A stretch of 34,551 nt of DNA, taken from contig JAQTOP010000033.1 in NCBI GenBank assembly GCA_028713285.1, positions 1 to 34,551 of the forward strand, given 5' to 3'. A program made the position numbers and the translations under genes. This DNA is from Terrimicrobiaceae bacterium. GTDB taxonomy: Bacteria; Verrucomicrobiota; Verrucomicrobiia; Chthoniobacterales; JAATET01. A model generated the notes under the pieces. The model had not been told where the DNA came from and searched no databases. It saw only the letters and a program-made list of their open reading frames with translations. Positions 13,936-23,900 of this stretch are shown piece by piece. Numbering within the stretch: the first letter of the stretch is position 1; every line of letters begins with the position of its first letter.

Positions 13936-16550
13936 GGTTTGAGTGCCTCCGCAGCCAGGGGGATTTTGATGGTAAAGGCGGCTCCGCCTTCGGATCGATT
14001 GCTGACCTGAATGCTTCCGCGATGAGCGTCCATAATGGTGTGGCAGATGCTCAGCCCCATGCCCATCCCGGCCCCCACCTGCCTCGTGGTGAAGAACGGC
14101 TCGAAGACTCGGTTGATGATTTCCGGCGGAATGCCCACGCCATTGTCGGCCACCTCGATCGTGGCGACCTCGTCTTCGGCGGTTCCGCGCACGGTGATGG
14201 TTTTGGATCCGCCGGTCGGAAATTCGTTCAGCGCTTTGGCGGCGTTGTTGAGCAGGTTGATGAAAAGATGCGTCAACTGCGTTTTCTGGCCCCTGACGAC
14301 GAGATTCGCGGGCAGATCGACATCGAGCCGGATGCCCTCGAGTTCCCCGGCGGTGATTTTCCGGGCGCCCAGGAAAACTTCTTCGAGCGCGAAGAGGGAC
14401 TTGGAATCCGATTTTTCGGGATACGCAAAATTCTTCAGGTGCGTGATGACATCGCGGATGCGGGTCATCCCCTCCTCGATGTCCGCGATGATTTCGTTCA
14501 TCTCTTCGCCCATGGAATCGCGAAACTGCCGGGCCACGCTGATGGCCGTGAGCGTGTAGTTCAAAGGGTTGTTGATCTCGTGCAGCAGGCCCGCGGAGAG
14601 CGAGCCGATCGCGTTCATCTTCTCGCTTTGGATGAGCATCGTCTCCGTGCGCTGCAGCTTCTCCACCGTCGCGCTCAGCTCTCCGTTCCGTGCGCGCAGA
14701 TCCTTTTGCAGCCGGGCCGCGCGCAGCAGATTTGCGACCCGTGTCTTGACCTCGACGCTGCTGAACGGCTTGGTAAGGAAATCGTCGGCTCCGGATTGAA
14801 GGGCTTCGATCTTCGACTTCTCGTCGATTCGCGCCGTGAGCAGGACGATCTTCAGATCCCGATGGGCGCCGCCGGAGCGGAGTTCGCGGCAGACCTCGAG
14901 GCCGCTCTTTCCCGGCATCATCCAATCGAGCAGCACGAGATCGGGTTCGTGCTCCTCCACCATGGCCCCGACGTTGCCGCCGTGCCGGGTCTGGACGACG
15001 CGATAGTCCTCTGCGAGCAGCGACACCACATACTGGCGCATGTCGTTCTCGTCGTCCGCGACCAATACGACAGAATCTCCGCGGCCCATCGTCGGCAAAT
15101 CCCCGTCGGAAATTTCGACGTGGCTCCTCAAGGAGCGGTCCGCCGAACGAAACGCCTTTTCAAACGGCTCCTCCACCTCCGAAATGGCGCCTGCTTCGGC
15201 CGCAGCCGGCTCGACTTCCGGGGACGCGGCGAGCGGCAGGTTGACCCGAAAGGTCGAACCAATTCCGACCCTGCTTTCGACTTCGAGTTTTCCGCCGTGT
15301 TCCTCGACCAACTCCCTCGCAAGGGCAAGCCCGATTCCCACGCCTTGATGCTGGTTGGACGCATTGCTGCCAACCTGATGAAAGCGGTCGAAGACCTTCG
15401 CGAGATCCTGCGTGGGAATCCCGACTCCGGTATCCTCGACTTCGAGCGCGACGCCCGCGTCACGGGCCTTCCACCGCACGACGATGCTCCCGCCGGCCGG
15501 CGTGTATTTGATCGCGTTCGTCAGCAGATTGATTAGCACTTTTTCGATCCGCGCGGGATCGGCTGTCATGGTGGCGTCGAGGTCCCCCTCCTCGACCTTG
15601 ATGCGGAGCTGCTTCGAGAGCCCGAGATGGCGCACCGACTCGACGATGCCTTTTATATACGGACCGATGGTCACCGATTTCTTGCGCAGGACTTCCGCGC
15701 CTTGATCGAGGCGCGTGAGATCGAGCAGATCGTTGATCAGTTTCAACAGCCGAAGACTGTTGCGATGGATCAGGATCAGGCTCTCGTGGAGTTTCGCGTC
15801 CAGCGCGTCCCCGCGCGCGAGCAGCCCCTCCACCGGACCGAGGATGAGCGTGAGCGGCGTGCGCAGCTCATGGCTCACGTTTGAAAAAAACTCCGTCTTG
15901 AGCCGGTCCAAATCCTGAAGCTTCTGGTTTTGCAGATCGAGCTGGTGCCGCAGGCCGAAGTCCGCGAATCGTGCCCGGGAGAGGAAATACGTAATAGTCA
16001 CGCATACCGCAGTCGTGATGAGAATGAAGAAGCTGTTGTAGGCGAAGAGGGGAAAGGAAGCGGGCTGTGAAAAGGTCGAATTCGCGACGCAGGCGACGAC
16101 GTAAAGGAAAAGGGAAGCGACGCACGTGATGGCTGTCTGAGCCGCCGCCCACGGCAGGAGGATCGCCCAGCAGGTGATGATCAGGTTCAGCGCGGCGTAG
16201 TAGTGAGACAATGCGCCGTTCGTCCGAAAGATCATCAGACAAAAAGCGCCATTGAGAATGAGGGCGGATATGACGCCTAGCGCCTTGAACTCCGCGAGAT
16301 CCGGACGGTTTCTCCGCAGGAACAGGATGCCGGCGATTGCGAGCAGCAGGACAACGACAATGAGGCGGATCGAGAGAAATTCGGCGACCTTTTCCGGGTA
16401 GATAAAATAATCCAGCACCACTCCACCCGGCATGCCGACCGCGCCGATCACATTCGCCACCATTAGGCCGCGCGAAAGCAACCGGCTTTCATACTCGCGA
16501 TAGGCCGCGAGAAGCTGGCCGTCGCCGCCGGCTGCCGCTTCCCTGCTCAT
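13929..16550 (-). CDS. Membrane hybrid histidine kinase with two kinase cores around a receiver
   Basis: The 873-aa protein has an N-terminal membrane sensor with about six hydrophobic helices (30-50, 60-78, 91-108, 118-133, 138-156, 170-190). Then come kinase core 1 (His227 in SNVSHELRTPLTLI; N-box NLLTNAIKYT; DTGVGI 373-378), a receiver (Asp542, Lys594) and kinase core 2 (His657 in GLLHEINNPLNYTL; INLLNNAAKAL; DNGVGI 802-807). Both ATPase regions look intact. There is no large periplasmic loop, so the ligand may be membrane-soluble, as for PhcS/CqsS-type kinases sensing fatty-acid-derived signals. It overlaps the methyltransferase gene by 4 nt. Confidence 0.93.
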   Translation of the reverse strand: MSREAAAGGDGQLLAAYREYESRLLSRGLMVANVIGAVGMPGGVVLDYFIYPEKVAEFLSIRLIVVVLLLAIAGILFLRRNRPDLAEFKALGVISALILNGAFCLMIFRTNGALSHYYAALNLIITCWAILLPWAAAQTAITCVASLFLYVVACVANSTFSQPASFPLFAYNSFFILITTAVCVTITYFLSRARFADFGLRHQLDLQNQKLQDLDRLKTEFFSNVSHELRTPLTLILGPVEGLLARGDALDAKLHESLILIHRNSLRLLKLINDLLDLTRLDQGAEVLRKKSVTIGPYIKGIVESVRHLGLSKQLRIKVEEGDLDATMTADPARIEKVLINLLTNAIKYTPAGGSIVVRWKARDAGVALEVEDTGVGIPTQDLAKVFDRFHQVGSNASNQHQGVGIGLALARELVEEHGGKLEVESRVGIGSTFRVNLPLAASPEVEPAAAEAGAISEVEEPFEKAFRSADRSLRSHVEISDGDLPTMGRGDSVVLVADDENDMRQYVVSLLAEDYRVVQTRHGGNVGAMVEEHEPDLVLLDWMMPGKSGLEVCRELRSGGAHRDLKIVLLTARIDEKSKIEALQSGADDFLTKPFSSVEVKTRVANLLRAARLQKDLRARNGELSATVEKLQRTETMLIQSEKMNAIGSLSAGLLHEINNPLNYTLTAISVARQFRDSMGEEMNEIIADIEEGMTRIRDVITHLKNFAYPEKSDSKSLFALEEVFLGARKITAGELEGIRLDVDLPANLVVRGQKTQLTHLFINLLNNAAKALNEFPTGGSKTITVRGTAEDEVATIEVADNGVGIPPEIINRVFEPFFTTRQVGAGMGMGLSICHTIMDAHRGSIQVSNRSEGGAAFTIKIPLAAEALKPC

Positions 16551-17944
16551 CCGGGTTTGCGACTGGTCAGGAACACGTTGACTCCGGTCTCATCGGCGAA
16601 CACCTCGGGGGACGATCCCTTCGGCGCCAGCGATTCCAGGTGCTTCTCGTCCCGGTAGATCAGATACCATTCGAGCAGATGCTCCATGAGGCCGCGTTCC
16701 GGGTTGTTCGGATGGACATTCGTCGCCACGAGCAGCCCGCCGGGCCGGACCCAGCGATAATAAAGTTGAAGCAGGTTGCGGCAGACATTGTCCGGGAAAT
16801 AATCGAACAAGCCGGCGCAATAGATCATGTCGTAAGCCGGCAGGAACCCCTCGCTCTCCAGATGCACGTCTTTGAGGAGATCATCGATGGATTTCTGGAT
16901 GAATTTGATGGCTGGCTTTCGTCCGGACTCGCTCATCGCCAGACTCATGCGTTGCTTGACGTATTCCAGCGTCTCCTCGTTGAAGTCCATCAGGTGAAGC
17001 GCGCTCTGGTTCGCCAGATCGTGGTTTCGGATGAAGCGCTGGATTTCGACCGCAGGCCCGCAGGCGACCGTCAGCACCGTGAAGATCCGCTGCTCATCCG
17101 TCACGCGCCCGGCTTCCTCCGCGAGGAGACGCTCCAGGATGGTGATGCGGTTGCGATGGGCCAGGCACGCGGCCACGCTCGTCGTCAGATCGTGAAAGAT
17201 CCGAGCGTAGGTGTTGTTTCCGACGGACGGGGATTCCTGCAGCATCATGTTGACCATCTCGTAGTCGCCCGCGTAGCCGAGGGGCTTGTAGAAGGACCGC
17301 CAGGCGAAGGGCGCGCAGAGCATGAAGGGATGGATTTCCCGCCGAGCGAAGGCCTTGTAGAGCGCCGATTCCTCGTCCGGCACGCGCGCCGCTTCGACCT
17401 CGAATGCGCCAATGAGATCCTTGAGCTTCAACGCCACGGGGTTCTGGATCGAGTCGCGGAAGCGCGCCGCACGGTCCTCGTCCACCTCGACGCTTCCGAT
17501 GATGGCCGTTTCCGCCTCCTCGATCCAGCGACTGGCCTCCGCGAGGAAGTTCGCGAATTTGTTCACGACCAACTGGTAGTTTTCCGAGAGGTTCTGGCCT
17601 TCCTCCCAATCGCGAATGAAGTGCTCCGCCGCGCCGCCGAGTTCCGGGCCGGGTTCGAGGTGGTCGAGCGCGTTCCAGGAATCGATCAGCGTGACCGAGA
17701 CGATCACCATCAACCCGGTGGTGACGATGCTCGTGACGACGCCCCTGCCTCGATAGATCACGCGCTCGCCGCGCATCACTGACAGCTCCTGGAGCACTTC
17801 GCTGAGCTGGATGATCGAATAGGGATTATAGACTTCGAAGACCGCCACCGACCGCGAGATGTGGACGAGCGTGCCCCGGCCCTTGATGCCGGAAGTGTTC
17901 GTAAATGCTACGACGCTATCGATGCCTGCAATTGCTTTTTCCAC
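16547..17944 (-). CDS. SAM-dependent methyltransferase, PhcB-like (fatty acid methyl ester signal synthase family)
   Basis: The 465-aa protein has a beta-rich N-terminal region (1-90) loosely resembling PilZ but without the RxxxR signature, a helical middle, and a class I methyltransferase domain: motif I VACGPAVE (293-300), Asp320 in LMDFNEE, DMIYCAGLFDYFPD (372-385) and WVRPGG (398-403). The PFMLCAPFAWRSFYKPLGYAGDYEM block (206-230) plus ACGPA recalls proteins annotated as extracellular factor 3-hydroxypalmitic acid methyl ester biosynthesis proteins, the PhcB family. It starts at GTG 17944, 29 nt after the PKS stop, and overlaps the kinase gene by 4 nt. Substrate unproven: a PKS-derived acid is inferred. 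A methyltransferase acting on another small molecule remains possible. Confidence 0.7.
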   Translation of the reverse strand: MEKAIAGIDSVVAFTNTSGIKGRGTLVHISRSVAVFEVYNPYSIIQLSEVLQELSVMRGERVIYRGRGVVTSIVTTGLMVIVSVTLIDSWNALDHLEPGPELGGAAEHFIRDWEEGQNLSENYQLVVNKFANFLAEASRWIEEAETAIIGSVEVDEDRAARFRDSIQNPVALKLKDLIGAFEVEAARVPDEESALYKAFARREIHPFMLCAPFAWRSFYKPLGYAGDYEMVNMMLQESPSVGNNTYARIFHDLTTSVAACLAHRNRITILERLLAEEAGRVTDEQRIFTVLTVACGPAVEIQRFIRNHDLANQSALHLMDFNEETLEYVKQRMSLAMSESGRKPAIKFIQKSIDDLLKDVHLESEGFLPAYDMIYCAGLFDYFPDNVCRNLLQLYYRWVRPGGLLVATNVHPNNPERGLMEHLLEWYLIYRDEKHLESLAPKGSSPEVFADETGVNVFLTSRKPG

Positions 17945-17973
17945 GTCTGATTTCTGATCCTACGCCGTCTGAT

Positions 17974-20900
17974 TTATGCCGGCCACAATTTCGTCTCAGC
18001 CGCCGCGGCGAGATCCCGCAGGGTCGGCCCCTTGAGAAATTCCATCGCGGAAAAACTTACGCCGATCTGCTCGTGGATGCCGAGGCTGAGTTCCAGCACC
18101 ATGAGCGAATCGACTCCGAGTTCGTTGAGCTTGCGGTCCACTGCGATGGTATCCTTCGCCATTTTGAGAATGGCCGCGAGGACTTCCTGCAGGTGATTTT
18201 CCAATGTTTGCAGTCGCTGTTCCTTCGTGGCGTCGGCGAGGGTCCCGCGAAGCCGCGAAGCCACGTCGTTCCCGCCGCCGTCGCGGGCTTGAAGGCGGAG
18301 CGACTGAAAACGCGGATCGTCGGCGAGCTTGGGATGCGCCTCATGCCACCGGCTCCAATCCACCTTGAAGACGCCGAGCTGGGCCGTCGATTTCCGGATG
18401 GCCTGTTCGAGCGCGTCAAGAGCTTCCTCGTCGGTGAGGCCCGTGATCCCGGCGGAGGCCAGCACGCTGCCAAGGCGCTCGTCGCGCGCCACCACGCCGG
18501 ATTCCGCCAGCGCTCCCCAATTGATCGACACCGCGGGGACTCCGCCGGCTCTCAGCCGGAGCGCGAGGCCATCCAGAATGCTGTTGGCGACGACGTAGCT
18601 GGTTTGCCCCCGATTGCCAACCAGCGCGGAAACGGACGAATAGAAGACCACAAAATCGAGTCCGGCCTGGTTCTCGATGGCCTCGGCGAGATTCAAAGCG
18701 CCGCCGGCTTTCGGCTGGAACACGCGTCGGAAACTTTCCTCGGTAAGATCCGCCATCATCGCATCATCGAGCACCATGGCTCCGTGAACGATGCCGCGCA
18801 GGGCGAAGGGCGCCGTCCCGGCATGCTCCACGAGAGCCCGCACCTGCTGCGGATCGGTCACATCCACCGACAGAACTTCGATTTGCGTGCCTAGCGATGC
18901 GAACGAGCGGACGGCGTCTTCGATGCCGGGCGCCTGCATTCCGGAGCGGCTCACGAGGATAACTTTGCCAGCCCCCTGCCTCGCCATCCAACGGGCCGTC
19001 ATGAGCCCGAACCCGGAAGTTCCCCCGGTCACAAGGTAGCAGCCGTCCGGCTGGATCACGGAATCGATCTTCGGTTGATCGAGCACATCGACCTGGCCCG
19101 ACGAAAGATCGACGCAGAGCTTTCCGATATGCCGGTCCTGCCCCATTTCCTCGAAAGCCTCGCGAAGGCCGCCAATCGGAAGTGCGCGCGAGAAGCGCTG
19201 TTTGAAATCGCCGCTCGCGAAATGCGCGAAGACGGTGTGGAGCGTCTTTTGGATCAACTGAGGACGTTCCAACGCCAGCCGGTCGATATCGACGGAAGCG
19301 AAGATCACGTTGCGATTGAATGCGCGGAGCGGCAGGTCGTGATCCTCGGCAATGTCTTTCTTCCCGACCTCGATGTAGCGACCGCCCGTGCGCAGCAGGC
19401 TGAGGCTCACGTGCATGGATTGCCCGGTCTGGGCGCCAATGACGACGTCCACGCCCTCCTGATTCGTCGCCTCCCGGATCTGCTGGCCGAAGTCCAGATC
19501 GCGGGAGGGGAAGACGTGCTCGATGCCGAGGTCGCGCAGGAACTGCCGTTGCTCCTCCGAGCCGGCCGTGGAAAAAATTTCCGCGCCGATCCATTGCGCG
19601 AGATCGATGGCGGCGAGGCCCAGCCCGCCCGTGCCGTGATGAATGAGAATACGCTCGCCCCGCTGCAGGCGGGCGATGTCGATCAATCCGCGAAAGGCGG
19701 TCAGATAGACGACCGGAATCGCCGCGGCGTCCATATCGAGCGATGGCGGAATCCTGACGACAAACTTCTCCGGAATCGTGGCGTAGGTTCTGAACGCCCG
19801 TGGGAGAATGGCAGCGACCCGATCGCTCGGGGAAAATCCGCTGTTCGGTCCGCACCTGATTACAACGCCGGCGCACTCCATCCCCGGGTCCGATCCCCAA
19901 AACGTATTTTCGAGCGCGATGGGATGAATGTGCCCCTCGATCTTGAGCAGATCCTTGTAGTTGAGCGCCACGCGATGGATCCGCAACTCGATCTCGCCTT
20001 CTCCCGGCGCCCGTCGTTCCACCGGCTCGAAGTGCAGGGAATCCAGCCTGCCCTTCGCGCTCGACCGCAATTCCAGCGGCTCATTCAGCGATGTCGGGAC
20101 GAATTTCTCGGCCGCCTTTTCCTCCTTCCGCGCGGACAGGACGCTCTCGAAGCGTTCGCCGCCGCGATACGCGGTGTCTCCCCGGCTGCGACCGGCGATT
20201 TCCGAAACAATCCGCTCCGCGCAGGACGCGGGCTCGCCGTCGGAAAGATCGACGGACCGACAGACGAGGGAATCGAATTCATTCTGCGCCACGAGGCCAA
20301 GGGCGCCGAGCGCACACGCCGCGAGATTCGGAATGCCCTCGCCAGCCACGACCGATCTGGCTCCGCGGGTGACGAACGTGACCTGCGTTTCGCTCGTTCG
20401 GTCCACGCCGAGCGCCTGGAGCAGGCCAATCGTCTTTTCGTTCAACGAGGCCACACCGCCCGCGCCGTATTTCGCCTCGCCCGAACCCCAGAGCACGACC
20501 AGGTCCTTGCGGCCGGCATGCGCTGCCAGCAGGCGATCCATTTCCTCCGCGTCGAAACCGCGCGATCCGTTCGCCTCGCGAATCGCCAGCGCAGCCCCGG
20601 GAAGCCGCTCCGCCAGCGCCTTCGCCAGCGCGAGATCGGAATCCTCCGCATCCGCCAGCAGGAAAATGCCCGTTCCATCGATTCCGCTTTGAAGTTCGCG
20701 CGGCGCCGGTTTCCATTCCGGTTCGTAGAATAGATTCGCCTCCGACTGCTTCGTCTCGATATCGATCACCTGTAGCGAAATGTGCCGGGCATGCGCGTGG
20801 ACATTGCCGGCGGCGTCCGTCAGCCAGACATCCGCGACGAGCCGCGTGTCGGTCTGGCTGAGCAGCCTGCCAAACGCGTAACACTCCGCCGTCTCCGGCC

Positions 20901-23900
20901 GGGAAAAATACTGGAATTGATCGAACGAGAACGGGACAAAAAGATGCTCGCCGCTGGCGCAATAAAGCACGGACTGGAGCGCGGCATCGAAGATCGTCGG
21001 ATGGAGCGGGTGGAATTCGTCGTCCACCACGGCGCTCGCGTCGATTTTCACGAGGAAGCAATTTTCGCCGGCCAGGACGTGCGCGATGGGACGGAACGCC
21101 GGTCCGTAGTGCAACCCGCGCCTGCGAAGCCGCTCGTAGAGGGCCTCGATCGTCACGGCCTCCGGGCACTCCGCCTTGAGCGCAGCGAGGTCGAGCTTGC
21201 CGGCACGCGGATCGGATTGCGGAAGCATCCTGCCCCGGCAATGCCGCTGGACGCTGTCCTCCTCGCCCTCGATCCGGCTGGAGATGTTGAATCGGCCTCC
21301 CTCGGCATCATGCTCGGTGAGCAAATATTGGAGCTTGGAATAATCGACGATCAACACGCGCTCGAAGCTGACATTTTCGAGTACGACCGCCTGCTTCCCG
21401 TGGACCTCCCGGTTCAGCGAGATCGCGGCCTCGATGTATCCCATGCCGGCAAAGACCGTCTGGTTCTGCACGCCGTGGTCGAACAGGAAGGGGAAGTAAT
21501 TGCGATTGATCTCGACCTCCCAGCATGGCCTCGGGCCGGCAATCGTGCGGTTCAAATAAACGGGGCCGGGAAGGCCCAGGCGTTCCATGCAGGATCGCTC
21601 GGACTCGACCCAAAGCTTCTGCCGCTGCCACGGGTATTGCGGCCCCGGAATGAACCGTCCCGTCCGCGGCGACACCGCACCCCAATCGACATCGGCGCCC
21701 GCGCAATACAGCTCGCCGAGGGTCAGAAGCAGGCGTTTGCGCTCGGGCTCCTGCCTGCGGAGCGAGGTGAAACACACTGTCTTGCGCTCGAGATGCGCGG
21801 CGCATTCCTTGATGGAATTTCCCAGCACCGGATGCGGCCCGATCTCGATGAACGAGGAAAAGCCATCCTCGAAAAGTTGCCGCATCGCTCCGGCGAATCG
21901 CACGGGCTGCCTGACATTGTGCCACCAGTATTCGGCCGTCCACTCGGCGGCGGGCACTATTTTTCCATAAGCCGTCGAGTAGAGCGGAATGGTCGCGGAC
22001 CGGGGCGAAAGCCCGGCGAGCGAGGCGAGCAATTCTTCGCGCAGCGGATCCATCTGCGGGCTGTGGTAGGCGACTTCGACGCGGAGAAATTTTTGAAAGA
22101 TTCCGGCGCTCTCGAGCTCGCCGGCGAGTTCCTTGAGCTGCGCGGTATCGCCGGAGAGCGTGACGGCGCTGAAGCTGTTGATGGCGGCGATCGACACGCT
22201 CGGCAGCCCGGCGATCCGCTGCTGCGCGTCGGCCTCGGGCAGTCCGACAGCGAGCATCGATCCCAGCCCCGCCGCCGTCTGTTGCAGGCGGCTCCGGTGG
22301 TAGCTCACCCGCACCGCCTCCTCGAGGGTGTAAACTCCCGCGACGCAGGCGGAGACGACCTCTCCGACGCTGTGCCCGACCACCGCCGCGGGCCGAATGC
22401 CGTAGGATGCCCAAAGCCGCGTGAGCGCGACCTGCAAGGCGAAGTTTGCGGGCTGGGCCACCTCGGTGCGGGCCATGCGCGACGCGCCTTCGTTCGCCAT
22501 CATTGCCTCCTTGAGCGACCAGCCGGCGAGGCTCTGGAAATGCGCATCGATTTCCTCGATGGTCGCGGCGACGAGAGGCTCCTTGCGGATCAGCTCCTGG
22601 CCCATTCCCCACCATTGCGGGCCCATTCCCGTGTAAACGAAAACGTGCGCCGGGATCGCCTGCACCGCCTTCGCGCCGACGACGACCGCCTCGTGCGGCT
22701 GTCCCGTCGAGGCGGCGATCATTTGCTCGCGCAGCTCCTCGAGATTGCCCGCAAGCGCCGCCGCGCGGCATTCCAGGTGGCTGCGCCGAAACGCTGTCGT
22801 GTAAGCAAAGTCCGAAAGCGAACCTGGCAAACCCTGGCCGATTTGAAATGCGAACTTCCCGGCCAGATCGCGCAGGGCCTCCTCGCTGCGGGCGGAGAAG
22901 GGAATCAATCGCAGCGCGGAATCGCTGTCGTCGGTCGTCGTCGGAGGTGACGATGCCGGTGCGGATTCCAGCAGAATGTGCGCGTTCGTTCCGCCATAGC
23001 CGAACGAGTTGACGCCCACGTAGAGCGTCGGCTTCTCCTCGGCGGACGGCAGGGTTCGCGTCTCCGTCGCGACTTCCAGGCAGTAATCCGCGAAAGGAAT
23101 TTTCGGATTGGGGTGGACGAAATGGAGATTGCGCGGGACCTGCCGGGATTTCAGCACGCCGATCGCCTTCAGGACTCCGGCCACGCCGGCGGCGGCCTCG
23201 AGATGCCCAATGTTCGTCTTCACCGATCCGACGATCAGCTTGTCGCCGGCGGCTCTTCCCTTCGCAAAATGGACGTTCAAGGCGCGCAGCTCGGCGGTGT
23301 CTCCGGCCTGCGTGCCCGTCCCGTGGGCCTCGACGTAATCGACCTCGGCGGGCGGCACCGCCGCCTTGCGATAAACTTCGGCGACCAATGCCTCCTGCGC
23401 GGCGCTGTTGGGCAGCGAGATGCCGTCCGTGTGGCCGTCCTGATTAACACCCGTGCCGCGAATGATCGCGTGGATCGGATCGCCGGCCGCGATGGCATCC
23501 TCGAGCCGCTTGAGCAGCAGGATGCCCGCGCCCTCGCCGCGCCCGTAGCCGGCCGCGCTCTCGTCGAAGGCATGGCATTCTCCATGATGCGAAAGGAAAT
23601 GCCCCTTGCTCATGATGATCGGGAAATCCGGCCGCGTCATGACGTTCACTCCGCCCGCGAGCACCATGTCGCACTCCCGGGCACGCAGGCTCTGGCAGGC
23701 GTAGTGGAGCGCGACGAGCGAGGACGAGCAGGCCGTGTCGAGCGTGAGACTCGGCCCCTTCAAATTGAAGGCGTGCGAGAGCCGGTTCGACAGCACCGTC
23801 ATCATCACGCCGCCGGGCGAATGCGCATTCACCAAATGGCGATTCGACGGCTGCGCCTGCAGGACGAGGTGATCGAGGCAGAATCCGCCGATGAAAACGC

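Noticed and set aside
12781-14925. Long - strand frame that would extend the receiver protein upstream to 714 residues
   Set aside because: The extra part is an out-of-frame reading of the kinase gene (Arg/Gly/His-rich). The ATG at 13935, overlapping the kinase stop, is the proper start.
20782-22950. 722-codon + strand frame inside the PKS
   Set aside because: Antisense shadow of a gene with all PKS catalytic motifs intact; no family signature in the translation.
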